Assembly (NCBI RefSeq): GCF_026339735.1 | Contig: NZ_JAPEQG010000001.1 | Coordinates: 7,400,501 to 7,464,500 of the forward strand | Direction: 5' to 3' | Length of the DNA: 64,000 nucleotides | Source of the DNA: Streptomyces sp. NBC_01669 | Lineage (GTDB): Bacteria; Actinomycetota; Actinomycetes; Streptomycetales; Streptomycetaceae | Notes under the pieces: generated by a model | The model's database searches: none | Told to the model about the DNA's origin: nothing | Seen by the model: the letters and a program-made list of their open reading frames with translations, nothing else | In this document: piece by piece, positions 51,253-60,134 of the stretch | Position numbering within the stretch: position 1 is the stretch's first letter | Layout of the letters: each line of letters opens with the position of its first letter | Position numbers and translations under genes: made by a program

Positions 51253-53478
51253 CTAGGCGCCGTTTGTGGTGTTTTGCTGCTGTTCGCGGAGGCGATCGGC
51301 GAGCTGTGGTGGCATCGGTTCGTGCCGGGCGTACGACCGGTCGAATCGGCCGGTGCCGTGCGACAGGGAGCGCAGGTCGATCGCGTACCGGCCGATCTCC
51401 AGCTCGGGCACCTCGGCCCGCACGAGCGTGCGCCCCGCCCCTGACTGCTCGGTGCCGACCACCCGGCCGCGGCGCCCCGACAGATCGCTCATGACCGGCC
51501 CCACGTAGTCGTCGGGGACGAGAACCTGGACCTCGGAGACGGGTTCGAGGAGCTGGATCCGGGTCTCCGCAGCCGCTTCACGAAGGGCCAGTGCGCCCGC
51601 CGCCTGGAACGCCGCGTCGGACGAGTCCACGGAGTGGGCCTTTCCGTCCCGCAGGGTGATCCTCACGTCGACGAGGGGGTGGCCGGCCGCCACTCCGCGG
51701 GCGGCCTGGGCGCGTATCCCCTTCTCCACGGACGGGATGAACTGGCGGGGTACGGCTCCGCCGACCACCTTGTCGACGAATTCGATGCCCGAACCGGGTG
51801 GCAGCGGCTCCACCTCGATCTCGCAGATGGCGTACTGGCCATGGCCGCCGGACTGTTTGACGTGCCGTCCGCGGCCGCTCGACGGGCCGGCGAACGTCTC
51901 GCGCAGGGACACCTTGTGGGAGACGGCGTCGACCTGTACCCCGTACCGGGTACGCAGCCGGTCCAGTGCCACGTCCTGATGGGCCTCGCCGAGGCACCAC
52001 AGAACCACCTGATGGGTGTCCTGGTTCTGTTCGAGGCGCATGGTCGGGTCCTCGGCGACGAGCCGTGCGAGCCCCTGGGAGAGCTTGTCCTCGTCCGCCT
52101 TGCTGTGGGCCTCGATGGCCAGTGGCAGCAGCGGGTCGGGCATGGACCAGGGCTCCATCAGCAGCGGATCCTCCGGAGCCGAGAGGGTGTCCCCGGTCTC
52201 GGCGCCGCCCAGTTTGGCGACGCAGGCCAGGTCCCCGGCGATGCAGCTGGTCAGGGCGCGCTGCTGCTTGCCGAACGGGGCGGACAGCGCGCCGACGCGG
52301 ACCTCTGCCTCGTGGACGGGACGGGGTTCGCGGCCGGGGTCGGTGAGTCCGTGGCCGAGGACGTGGATCGTTTCGTCGGGGCGCAGCGTGCCGGAGAAGA
52401 CGCGGACCAGGGAGACGCGGCCGACGTACGGGTCGGAGGCCGTCTTGACGACTTCGGCGACCAGAGGTCCGTCGGGGTCGCAGGACGGGGCGGGGCGGAG
52501 GGCGCCGCTCGGCGTGGTGACAGCGGGCAGCGGGCGCTCCAGCGGGGTCGGGAAGCCCCCGGTGATCAGATCCAGGAGTTCGACCGTGCCGATGCCCTGC
52601 ACCCCGTCCTCGCCGGCGGGCGCCGCCGTGAGGACGGGGTGGAAGGCGTCGCGCGCGACGGCGCGCTCCAGATCGTCGATCAGAGTCTTGATGTCGATGT
52701 CCTCGCCGCCGAGGTACCGGTCCATCAGGGTCTCGTCCTCGCTCTCGGCGATGATCCCTTCGATCAGCCGGTTGCGGGCGTCCTGGAGCGGTGCGTGCTG
52801 GTCGTCGGCGGGCGGGGTCTCTTTCCGTTCGCCGGAGGAGTAGTCGAAGATACGCTGCGTGAGCAGTCCGGTGAGTCCGGTCAGCGGGGCGTGCCCGTCC
52901 GGGCCCTCGCGGCCGAGCACGGGCAGATAGAGCGGCAGTACGGCGTCGGGGTCGTCGCCCCCGAAGATCTCGCCGCAGACGCGGGTCATCTCGTCGAAGG
53001 ACGTGCGGGCGGTGTCGAGGTGGGTGACGACGATGGCGCGCGGCATGCCGACGGCGGCGCACTCCTCCCACACGGCGCGGGTGGTGCCCGCCACGGCGTC
53101 GGCCTCCTGGGCCGCCGAGACAACGAAAAGGGCCGCGTCCGCTGCCCGCAGACCGGCCCTGAGTTCCCCGACGAAGTCGGCGTATCCGGGGGTGTCCAGC
53201 AGATTGATCTTGTACCCGCCCCATTCCACGGGGACCAGGGAGAGTTGTACGGAGCGTTGCTGGCGGTGTTCGATCTCGTCGTAGTCGGAGACCGTGCCGC
53301 CGTCCTCGACCCGGCCGGCCCGGTTGACCGCTCCAGCGGTCTGCGCGAGGGCTTCGACGAGGGTGGTCTTGCCCGATCCGCTGTGGCCGACCAGCACCAC
53401 GTTCCGTATGGAGGAGGGCCGATCGGCCGTTGCTGCTCTGCCGGCGGCCCCGGTGTGTGCATGTGCCTTGTCGCCCAT
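51253..53478 (-). CDS. fusA2: Elongation-factor-G paralogue (EF-G2) with atypical GTPase motifs
   Basis: 741 residues with the full five-domain EF-G plan. The P-loop is VGHSGSGKTT (31-39) instead of the usual AHIDAGKTT. G3 is DTPGYADF with Tyr99 where EF-G has the catalytic His. G4 is THLD (152-155) instead of NKxD. Domains III-V are recognisable (LFVVSAAQ..., SKADEDKLSQGLARL, EIEVEPLPPGSG). It is not next to ribosomal protein genes. By family knowledge EF-G2 forms bind GTP and the ribosome but are poor translocases. The ATG at 53478 has GGGAGG 6 nt upstream. Confidence 0.9.
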   Translation of the reverse strand: MGDKAHAHTGAAGRAATADRPSSIRNVVLVGHSGSGKTTLVEALAQTAGAVNRAGRVEDGGTVSDYDEIEHRQQRSVQLSLVPVEWGGYKINLLDTPGYADFVGELRAGLRAADAALFVVSAAQEADAVAGTTRAVWEECAAVGMPRAIVVTHLDTARTSFDEMTRVCGEIFGGDDPDAVLPLYLPVLGREGPDGHAPLTGLTGLLTQRIFDYSSGERKETPPADDQHAPLQDARNRLIEGIIAESEDETLMDRYLGGEDIDIKTLIDDLERAVARDAFHPVLTAAPAGEDGVQGIGTVELLDLITGGFPTPLERPLPAVTTPSGALRPAPSCDPDGPLVAEVVKTASDPYVGRVSLVRVFSGTLRPDETIHVLGHGLTDPGREPRPVHEAEVRVGALSAPFGKQQRALTSCIAGDLACVAKLGGAETGDTLSAPEDPLLMEPWSMPDPLLPLAIEAHSKADEDKLSQGLARLVAEDPTMRLEQNQDTHQVVLWCLGEAHQDVALDRLRTRYGVQVDAVSHKVSLRETFAGPSSGRGRHVKQSGGHGQYAICEIEVEPLPPGSGIEFVDKVVGGAVPRQFIPSVEKGIRAQAARGVAAGHPLVDVRITLRDGKAHSVDSSDAAFQAAGALALREAAAETRIQLLEPVSEVQVLVPDDYVGPVMSDLSGRRGRVVGTEQSGAGRTLVRAEVPELEIGRYAIDLRSLSHGTGRFDRSYARHEPMPPQLADRLREQQQNTTNGA

Positions 53479-53746
53479 GATGTGCCTCCCGGTGGGGTGC
53501 GCTGTGCGGGGAGATTGCCTGGCGCGGTGAGGGGAGAAGGAGGGCGCGGGCACGAGGAGCCGCCGCGGCGGCTACGACGACGCCCGCGGTAATTCGAGCT
53601 TTCCACTCCGGTCAGGTTGCGTCCATACGTCGGACGCCGACGCACGAGGACGGATGCCCGGACAGTGGACCCGTCCTACTGGTGACTACGATGGGCCAGC
53701 CGGTGGCCGAAGGGGCCGCACGGCCCACCGACCCCTCGGGAAGGCC

Positions 53747-54415
53747 ATGCTGAACAAGTACGCGCGTGCATTTTTTACGCGTGTCCTCACACCGTTCGCC
53801 GCGCTGCTGCTCCGTCTCGGCGTGAGCCCTGACGCGGTCACGCTCATCGGTACGGCCGGAGTGATGGCAGGTGCGCTGGTCTTCTTTCCCATGGGGGAGT
53901 TCTTCTGGGGCACGATCGTCATCACGATCTTCGTCTTCTCCGACCTCGTCGACGGCAACATGGCCCGACAGGCCGGCATCTCCAGCCGCTGGGGCGCCTT
54001 CCTGGACTCGACCCTGGACCGGGTCGCCGACGGCGCGATCTTCGGCGGGTTCGCACTCTGGTACGCGGGCAACGGCGACGACAACGTGATGTGTGCGGTG
54101 GCGATCTTCTGCCTGGCCAGCGGCCAGGTGGTCTCCTACACGAAGGCGCGGGGCGAGTCGATCGGTCTTCCGGTCGCGGTCAACGGTCTGGTGGAGCGGG
54201 CCGAGCGGCTGGTCATCTCGCTGGTGGCGGCCGGGCTCGCCGGGCTCCACACGTTCGGTGTGCCGGGGATCGACATCCTGCTGCCGATCGCGCTGTGGAT
54301 CGTCGCCGTGGGCAGCCTGGTGACGCTCGTGCAGCGTGTCGTGACCGTGCGCCGCGAGTCCGCGGAGGCCGACGCGGCAGCCGCGGCGGACCGGGGGAGC
54401 GAGGCGGCGAAGTGA
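53747..54415 (+). CDS. pgsA: Phosphatidylinositol phosphate synthase (CDP-alcohol phosphotransferase)
   Basis: 222 residues and about six TM helices. The CDP-AP signature D-x2-DG-x2-AR-x8-G-x3-D-x3-D is perfect at D66-D69-G70-A73-R74-G83-D87-D91 (DLVDGNMARQAG, GAFLDSTLD). In actinobacteria this enzyme joins CDP-diacylglycerol with inositol-1-phosphate. Its place before the acyltransferase and pimA supports PI over phosphatidylglycerol. The stop overlaps the next start (GTGA). Confidence 0.93.
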   Translation: MLNKYARAFFTRVLTPFAALLLRLGVSPDAVTLIGTAGVMAGALVFFPMGEFFWGTIVITIFVFSDLVDGNMARQAGISSRWGAFLDSTLDRVADGAIFGGFALWYAGNGDDNVMCAVAIFCLASGQVVSYTKARGESIGLPVAVNGLVERAERLVISLVAAGLAGLHTFGVPGIDILLPIALWIVAVGSLVTLVQRVVTVRRESAEADAAAAADRGSEAAK

Positions 54416-55347
54416 GCGGCGCCGAGGGGGATCCGAGGACCAGGCTGAAGGACCGGCTGACCGACGGGCTGTACGGGCTCGGCTGGGGCGCGGTCAAGAA
54501 GCTGCCGGAGCCGGCCGCCCGGGCGCTCTTCCGTACCCTCGCCGACCAGGTCTGGAAGCGGCGCGGCAAGAGCGTGCTGCGGCTGGAGTCGAACCTGGCC
54601 AGGGTGGTGCCGGACGCGAGCCCGGCCCGGCTCGCCGCACTCTCCAAGGCCGGGATGCGCTCGTACATGCGCTACTGGATGGAGTCGTTCCGGCTGCCGA
54701 CCTGGAGCCCGGAGCGGATCAGGGCCGGCATAGACGTGGCGGACGTCCACCGGCTGACCGAGGGCCTGGAGGCCGGACGCGGTGTGATCCTCGCGCTGCC
54801 GCACCTCGGGAACTGGGACCTGGCGGGAGCCTGGGTCACCACCGATCTGAAGGTGCCGTTCACCACGGTCGCCGAGCGGCTGAAGCCCGAGTCGCTGTAC
54901 GACCGGTTCGTCGCCTACCGTGAGGGGCTCGGCATGGAGGTCCTGCCGCACACCGGCGGGTCGGCCTTCGGCACCCTGGCGCGGCGGCTGCGCGACGGCG
55001 GACTGGTCTGCCTGGTCGCCGACCGCGACCTCTCCGCCTCCGGCGTCGAGGTGCAGTTCTTCGGTGACACGGCACGGATGCCCGCCGGACCCGCGCTGCT
55101 GGCCCAGCAGACCGGCGCGCTGCTGCTGCCCGTGACGCTCCGGTACGACGCGACCCCCGTGATGAAGGCCCGGATCCACCCGGCCATCGAGGTGCCCGAG
55201 TCAGGTACGCGCACCGAGAAGACGTCTGTGATGACACAGGCGCTGGCCGATGCCTTCGCCACCGGAATCGCCGAGCACCCGGAGGACTGGCACATGCTGC
55301 AGCGGCTCTGGCTCGCCGACCTCGAACCCCGTGGAGAGCAGTCGTGA
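54412..55347 (+). CDS. Phosphatidylinositol mannoside acyltransferase
   Basis: A 311-residue LpxL/HtrB-superfamily acyltransferase corresponding to mycobacterial PatA. The H-x4-D catalytic motif is PHLGNWD, followed by GGSAFGTLARRLRDGGLVCLVADRD, which binds the substrate. It acylates PIM at the mannose. It overlaps both pgsA and pimA by 4 nt, the tightest form of translational coupling, so stoichiometric production of the PIM enzymes is expected. Confidence 0.92.
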   Translation: MSGAEGDPRTRLKDRLTDGLYGLGWGAVKKLPEPAARALFRTLADQVWKRRGKSVLRLESNLARVVPDASPARLAALSKAGMRSYMRYWMESFRLPTWSPERIRAGIDVADVHRLTEGLEAGRGVILALPHLGNWDLAGAWVTTDLKVPFTTVAERLKPESLYDRFVAYREGLGMEVLPHTGGSAFGTLARRLRDGGLVCLVADRDLSASGVEVQFFGDTARMPAGPALLAQQTGALLLPVTLRYDATPVMKARIHPAIEVPESGTRTEKTSVMTQALADAFATGIAEHPEDWHMLQRLWLADLEPRGEQS

Positions 55348-56504
55348 AGATCGGCATCGTCTGCCCGTACTCCTGGGACGTACCGGGCGGCGTCCAGTTC
55401 CACATCCGCGACCTGGCCGAACACCTGATCGGCCTGGGCCACCAGGTATCGGTGCTGGCCCCCGCCGACGACGAGACGCCGCTGCCCCCGTACGTGGTGT
55501 CGGCGGGCCGTGCCGTGCCCGTCCCGTACAACGGCTCCGTCGCCCGGCTGAATTTCGGTTTCCTGTCCGCGGCGCGGGTGCGCCGCTGGCTGCACGACGG
55601 CACCTTCGACGTGATCCACATCCATGAGCCGACCTCGCCGTCTCTCGGCCTGCTCACCTGCTGGGCCGCGCAGGGACCGATCGTCGCCACGTTCCACACC
55701 TCGAATCCGCGGTCCCGCGCGATGATCGCCGCGTACCCGATCCTGCAGCCCGCGCTGGAGAAGATCAGTGCGCGTATCGCGGTGAGCGAGTATGCGCGCC
55801 GGACCCTGGTCGAGCACCTCGGCGGTGACGCGGTCGTCATCCCGAACGGGGTCGATGTCGGCTTCTTCGACAAGGCCGAGCCCAAGGTCGAGTGGCAGGG
55901 CGGGACGATCGGCTTCATCGGTCGTATCGACGAGCCCCGCAAGGGCCTGCCCGTCCTGATGCGGGCGCTGCCCGCCATCCTCGCCGCCCGCCCGGAGACC
56001 AGGCTGCTGGTGGCAGGGCGCGGCGACGAGGAGGAGGCGGTCGCCTCACTGCCCGAGGCGATGCGCGAGCGCGTCGAATTCCTCGGCATGGTGAGCGACG
56101 AGGACAAGGCGCGGTTGCTGCGCAGTGTCGATGTGTACGTCGCGCCGAATACGGGCGGCGAGAGCTTCGGGATCATCCTGGTCGAGGCGATGTCGGCGGG
56201 TGCGCCGGTCCTCGCCAGCGATCTGGACGCGTTCGCGCAGGTACTGGACCTGGGTGCGGCGGGCGAACTGTTCGCCAACGAGGACGCGGAGGCGCTGGCG
56301 TCGGCGGCGATCCGGTTGCTCGGCGACCCGGAGCGGCGCGCGGAGCTCAGCGACCGTGGCCGCGCTCATGTGCGACGGTTCGACTGGTCGACGGTGGGGG
56401 CGGACATCCTCGCGGTCTACGAGACGGTGACGGACGGGGCCGCGTCGGTGGCGACGGACGAACGTACGGGGCTGCGCGCCCGGTTCGGGCTGGCCAGGGA
56501 CTGA
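55344..56504 (+). CDS. pimA: Phosphatidylinositol alpha-mannosyltransferase
   Basis: A 386-residue GT-B fold GT4 transferase that moves mannose from GDP-mannose to phosphatidylinositol, the first PIM step. Features are PYSWDVPGGVQFHI near the N-terminus, GRIDEPRKGLPVL, and the GT4 motif APNTGGESFGIILVEAMSAG with the catalytic-type Glu. The GTG at 55344 overlaps the previous stop. The last 30 residues are an Arg/Ala-rich tail. Confidence 0.95.
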   Translation: MKIGIVCPYSWDVPGGVQFHIRDLAEHLIGLGHQVSVLAPADDETPLPPYVVSAGRAVPVPYNGSVARLNFGFLSAARVRRWLHDGTFDVIHIHEPTSPSLGLLTCWAAQGPIVATFHTSNPRSRAMIAAYPILQPALEKISARIAVSEYARRTLVEHLGGDAVVIPNGVDVGFFDKAEPKVEWQGGTIGFIGRIDEPRKGLPVLMRALPAILAARPETRLLVAGRGDEEEAVASLPEAMRERVEFLGMVSDEDKARLLRSVDVYVAPNTGGESFGIILVEAMSAGAPVLASDLDAFAQVLDLGAAGELFANEDAEALASAAIRLLGDPERRAELSDRGRAHVRRFDWSTVGADILAVYETVTDGAASVATDERTGLRARFGLARD

Positions 56505-56880
56505 GTCGGGCCTCGGCGGTCCTCCCCCGGGGGGACGCGATGGCCGGGTCGGAACCCCGCCGTCCCCGGTCCCGGACCGAGCGGAAGAACGCTGTTGCGC
56601 GGCGCCGGTGCGCCCGGCCGTCGGCGGTGGCCCGTCCGGCCGCCGGGACCACGCCCGCGGTGTCTTCGGCCCGTTCGCGGATTCCTGATCACCGGTACCA
56701 GGCAGGACCGTCCCGATGACGGGCCGCTCGGCGGGATCGGAGGGGGACGCGCGTCGGCACCCCGCTCCCCGAGGCGGGCGGCACCATCGGCAACGCCGGG
56801 CCCCGGCTCCCGGCCCGGTGCCCGCGCTGCGGCGGGCCGGAGGGCAGGGCGGGTTGCCCTCGACGGTAGCCTTGCGGCCC
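56505..56880. other. Intergenic stretch after pimA without a recognised gene
   Basis: 376 nt, GC-rich with several short palindromes. Open frames exist on both strands but none has normal third-position bias or a start with a ribosome site. It must hold the 5' region of the LemA-like gene. Confidence 0.5.
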
Positions 56881-57426
56881 GTGACCGAAACCCTCATCTG
56901 GATCGCCGTCGCGCTCGTCGCGATCGGCCTGTACCTCAGCTGGACCGCCGGGCGGCTGGACCGGCTGCACACGCGGATCGACGCTGCCCGCGCCGCCCTC
57001 GACGCCCAACTGCTGCGCCGCGCCTCGGTCACCCAGGAACTGGCCACATCCGGTGTCCTCGACCCGGCCGCGTCCATCGTGCTGTACGAGGCCGCGCACG
57101 CCGCCCGGCAGTCCGAGGAGGAACACCGTGAGGTGGCGGAGAGCGAGCTCAGCACCGCGCTGCGGGCGGTGTTCGGTGAGACGGCGCAGGTGGAGGCAGT
57201 GAAGGAGATTCCCGGCGGTGAGGAGGCGGCGTCCGAACTGGCCGCGGCCGTGCGCCGGGTGCCGATGGCGCGGCGGTTCCACAACGACGCGGTGCGCGCG
57301 GCGCGGGCGCTGCGCCGCCACCGCACGGTGCGCTGGTTCCGGCTGGCCGGGCACGCACCGTTCCCGCTGGCCTTCGAGATGGACGACGAGCCGCCGGTGG
57401 CCCTGGCCGACCGCCCGGTCAGCTGA
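56881..57426 (+). CDS. LemA-like membrane protein
   Basis: 181 residues. One N-terminal TM helix (LIWIAVALVAIGLYLSW) is followed by a long helical domain. The stretches RLDRLHTRIDAARAALDAQLLRRASV and RRFHNDAVRAARALRRHRTVRWF match the LemA pattern, in which an Arg/Asn-rich helix precedes a second. LemA proteins are envelope-associated; the function is not established. It is conserved between pimA and pdxS in streptomycetes. GTG start at 56881. Confidence 0.7.
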   Translation: MTETLIWIAVALVAIGLYLSWTAGRLDRLHTRIDAARAALDAQLLRRASVTQELATSGVLDPAASIVLYEAAHAARQSEEEHREVAESELSTALRAVFGETAQVEAVKEIPGGEEAASELAAAVRRVPMARRFHNDAVRAARALRRHRTVRWFRLAGHAPFPLAFEMDDEPPVALADRPVS

Positions 57427-57605
57427 CCCGGACGCGGCCGCCCCCCGCCCCGTACGGGGTCGTACGAGGCGGTACGCGTCCGTACACAGCCAAAACGATC
57501 CACCGGCCTCTTATTGGCCCTTGTCGTGGACTGGTCCCGGAGAGTTTGCTCTGCAGTGCATCACCCAGCACTTTCAGCATCTTTTTCTCCGAGTGAGGTC
57601 GATCC

Positions 57606-58526
57606 GTGTCCACGCTTCCCAGCACCCCGCAGTCCGCCGACTCCCCGGCCACCGGCACCGCCCGCGTGAAGCGCGGCATGGCCGAGCAGCTCAAGGGCGG
57701 CGTGATCATGGACGTCGTCAACGCCGAGCAGGCGAAGATCGCCGAGGACGCGGGCGCCGTGGCCGTCATGGCCCTGGAGCGGGTGCCCGCCGACATTCGC
57801 AAGGACGGCGGCGTGGCCCGGATGTCCGACCCGAACATGATCGAAGAGATCATCGAGGCCGTCTCCATCCCGGTGATGGCGAAGTCCCGCATCGGCCACT
57901 TCGTCGAGGCGCAGGTCCTGCAGTCCCTCGGTGTCGACTACATCGACGAGTCCGAGGTCCTGACCCCGGCCGACGAGGTCAACCACAGCGACAAGTTCGC
58001 CTTCACCACGCCGTTCGTCTGTGGCGCCACCAACCTGGGCGAGGCGCTGCGCCGCATCGCCGAAGGCGCGGCCATGATCCGCTCCAAGGGCGAGGCCGGC
58101 ACCGGCAACGTCGTCGAGGCGGTCCGCCACCTGCGCCAGATCAAGAACGAGATCGCCCGGCTGCGCGGCTACGACAACAACGAGCTGTACGCCGCCGCCA
58201 AGGAGCTCCGCGCCCCGTACGAGCTGGTCAAGGAGGTCGCCGAGCTCGGCAAGCTGCCCGTCGTGCTGTTCTCCGCCGGTGGCGTCGCCACCCCGGCCGA
58301 CGCCGCGCTGATGCGCCAGCTCGGCGCCGAGGGCGTCTTCGTCGGCTCCGGCATCTTCAAGTCCGGCGACCCGGCCAAGCGCGCCGCCGCCATCGTGAAG
58401 GCCACCACCTTCTACGACGACCCGAAGATCATCGCGGACGCCTCCCGCAACCTGGGCGAGGCCATGGTCGGCATCAACTGCGACACCCTGCCCGAGGCCG
58501 AGCGCTACGCCAACCGCGGCTGGTAG
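57606..58526 (+). CDS. pdxS: Pyridoxal 5'-phosphate synthase subunit PdxS
   Basis: A 306-residue (beta/alpha)8 barrel. KRGMAEQLKGGVIMDVVNAEQAKIAE carries the catalytic Lys region; MAKSRIGHFVEAQ and KGEAGTGNVVEAVRH bind ribose 5-phosphate and G3P. With ammonia from PdxT it makes PLP without deoxyxylulose phosphate. The GTG at 57606 is the family start. pdxT follows 6 nt later. Confidence 0.97.
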   Translation: MSTLPSTPQSADSPATGTARVKRGMAEQLKGGVIMDVVNAEQAKIAEDAGAVAVMALERVPADIRKDGGVARMSDPNMIEEIIEAVSIPVMAKSRIGHFVEAQVLQSLGVDYIDESEVLTPADEVNHSDKFAFTTPFVCGATNLGEALRRIAEGAAMIRSKGEAGTGNVVEAVRHLRQIKNEIARLRGYDNNELYAAAKELRAPYELVKEVAELGKLPVVLFSAGGVATPADAALMRQLGAEGVFVGSGIFKSGDPAKRAAAIVKATTFYDDPKIIADASRNLGEAMVGINCDTLPEAERYANRGW

Positions 58527-58532
58527 TCACAG

Positions 58533-59126
58533 ATGAGCGACACCCCTGTGATCGGAGTCCTGGCTCTCCAGGGCGACGTACGGGAGCACCTGATCGCCCT
58601 GGCCTCGGCAGACGCCCTGGCCAGGCCGGTCCGGCGCCCCGAAGAGCTCGCCGAGGTCGACGGTCTCGTCATACCCGGCGGTGAATCCACCACGATGTCC
58701 AAGCTCGCCACCCTGTTCGGCATGCTGGAACCACTGCGCGAGCGGGTCCGCGCCGGCATGCCGGTCTACGGCACCTGCGCCGGAATGATCCTGCTGGCCG
58801 ACAAGATCCTCGACCCGCGTTCGGGCCAGGAGACCATCGGCGGCATCGACATGATCGTGCGTCGTAACGCCTTCGGGCGGCAGAACGAGTCCTTCGAGGC
58901 CGCCGTCGAGGTGGCCGGGATCGAGGGCGGCCCGGTCGAGGGCGTCTTCATCCGCGCCCCCTGGGTGGAGTCGGTCGGCGCCCGGGCCGAGGTGATCGCC
59001 GAGCACGGCGGCCATATTGTCGCCGTACGTCAGGGAAACGCCCTGGCGACGTCATTCCACCCGGAACTGACCGGTGACCACCGGGTTCACGCACTCTTCG
59101 TCGACATGGTGCGCGCCAAGGGGTGA
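58533..59126 (+). CDS. pdxT: Pyridoxal 5'-phosphate synthase glutaminase subunit PdxT
   Basis: A 197-residue class I glutamine amidotransferase. The oxyanion GGESTTMS, nucleophile Cys in YGTCAGMILLAD, and the His-Glu pair in SFHPELTGD are intact. It delivers ammonia to PdxS. It is translated just after pdxS. Confidence 0.97.
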   Translation: MSDTPVIGVLALQGDVREHLIALASADALARPVRRPEELAEVDGLVIPGGESTTMSKLATLFGMLEPLRERVRAGMPVYGTCAGMILLADKILDPRSGQETIGGIDMIVRRNAFGRQNESFEAAVEVAGIEGGPVEGVFIRAPWVESVGARAEVIAEHGGHIVAVRQGNALATSFHPELTGDHRVHALFVDMVRAKG

Positions 59127-59188
59127 ACGGATCCCGGTAGGATCTCCGTTGTTCATTTCTACTGGCGACGCGTTGTAAGGAGCTGGCG

Positions 59189-59941
59189 ATGTCCGGCCAC
59201 TCTAAGTGGGCTACCACCAAGCACAAGAAGGCCGTGATTGATGCCAAGCGCGGCAAGCTCTTCGCCAAGCTGATCAAGAACATCGAGGTCGCGGCCCGCA
59301 CCGGCGGTGTGGACCCCGAGGGCAACCCGACCCTCGTCGATGCGATCCAGAAGGCGAAGAAGAGCTCCGTCCCGAACAAGAACATCGACTCCGCGGTCAA
59401 GCGCGGTGGCGGTCTCGAAGCGGGCGGCGTCGACTACCAGACGATCATGTACGAGGGTTACGGCCCGAACGGTGTCGCGGTGCTCATCGAGTGCCTCACC
59501 GACAACCGCAACCGTGCCGCCTCCGACGTGCGTGTGGCGATGACCCGCAACGGCGGTTCGATGGCCGACCCGGGTTCGGTCTCGTACCTCTTCAACCGCA
59601 AGGGCGTCGTCATCGTCCCCAAGGGCGAGCTCACCGAGGACGACGTCCTCGGTGCGGTGCTCGACGCGGGCGCCGAGGAGGTCAATGACCTCGGTGAGTC
59701 CTACGAGGTCGTCAGCGAGGCCACCGACATGGTCGCGGTCCGTACCGCGCTCCAGCAGGCGGGCATCGACTACGACTCGGCCGAGGCCAACTTCCTGCCC
59801 ACCATGCAGGTCGAGCTGGACGAGGAAGGCGCGCGCAAGATCTTCAAGCTGATCGACGCGCTGGAGGACAGCGACGACGTGCAGAACGTCTTCGCCAACT
59901 TCGACGTCTCGGACGAGGTCATGGAGAAGGTCGACGCCTGA
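59189..59941 (+). CDS. yebC: YebC/PmpR-family protein
   Basis: 250 residues, starting MSGHSKWATTKHKK, the family signature, with the three-domain YebC fold. Family members act as transcription regulators or, as more recently shown for some, aid translation of proline-rich stretches. It lies between pdxT and ruvC, as in most actinobacteria. AAGGAG precedes the ATG. Confidence 0.96.
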   Translation: MSGHSKWATTKHKKAVIDAKRGKLFAKLIKNIEVAARTGGVDPEGNPTLVDAIQKAKKSSVPNKNIDSAVKRGGGLEAGGVDYQTIMYEGYGPNGVAVLIECLTDNRNRAASDVRVAMTRNGGSMADPGSVSYLFNRKGVVIVPKGELTEDDVLGAVLDAGAEEVNDLGESYEVVSEATDMVAVRTALQQAGIDYDSAEANFLPTMQVELDEEGARKIFKLIDALEDSDDVQNVFANFDVSDEVMEKVDA

Positions 59942-59955
59942 GACGGCGGACGACG

Positions 59956-60042
59956 CCTCCCCGCGTGAGCGGGGACGACCCGGAGACGGGCAGCGTCCGG
60001 CCGCTGTACAGGGGCACTCTCCGCGCGGGCGGAGCCGACGGG
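59956..60042 (+). repeat. Two-unit 60-nt-period repeat resembling a degenerate type I-E CRISPR remnant
   Basis: Unit 1 (59956-59983) contains CTCCCCGCGTGAGCGGGGAC followed by GACCC; unit 2 (60016-60042) is a degraded version, ACTCTCCGCGCGGGCGGAGC then CGAC. They share about 20 of 28 positions and start 60 nt apart, the spacing of a 28-bp repeat plus a 32-bp spacer. Each unit forms a short hairpin. No cas gene is in the window and unit 2 runs into a terminator. It could equally be two unrelated hairpins. Confidence 0.3.
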
Positions 60043-60072
60043 CCGACGGGGACACACCCCGTCGGCCCGTCG
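60036..60072 (+). terminator. yebC terminator
   Basis: A perfect 16-bp stem (60036-60051 with 60057-60072) and an ACACA loop, 94 nt after the yebC stop. Confidence 0.85.
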
Positions 60073-60134
60073 CATTGTCAGTGCGAGCCGATAGCCTGCG
60101 GGAACAGTTGACCGATCGGCAGAGGGGGCGCTTC

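Noticed and set aside
56505..56880. Short Arg-rich frames on both strands after pimA
   Set aside because: None has normal codon bias, a ribosome site or a recognisable motif.
59956..60042. Calling a true CRISPR array
   Set aside because: Only two imperfect units exist and no cas genes are present, so it is listed only as a repeat with low confidence.
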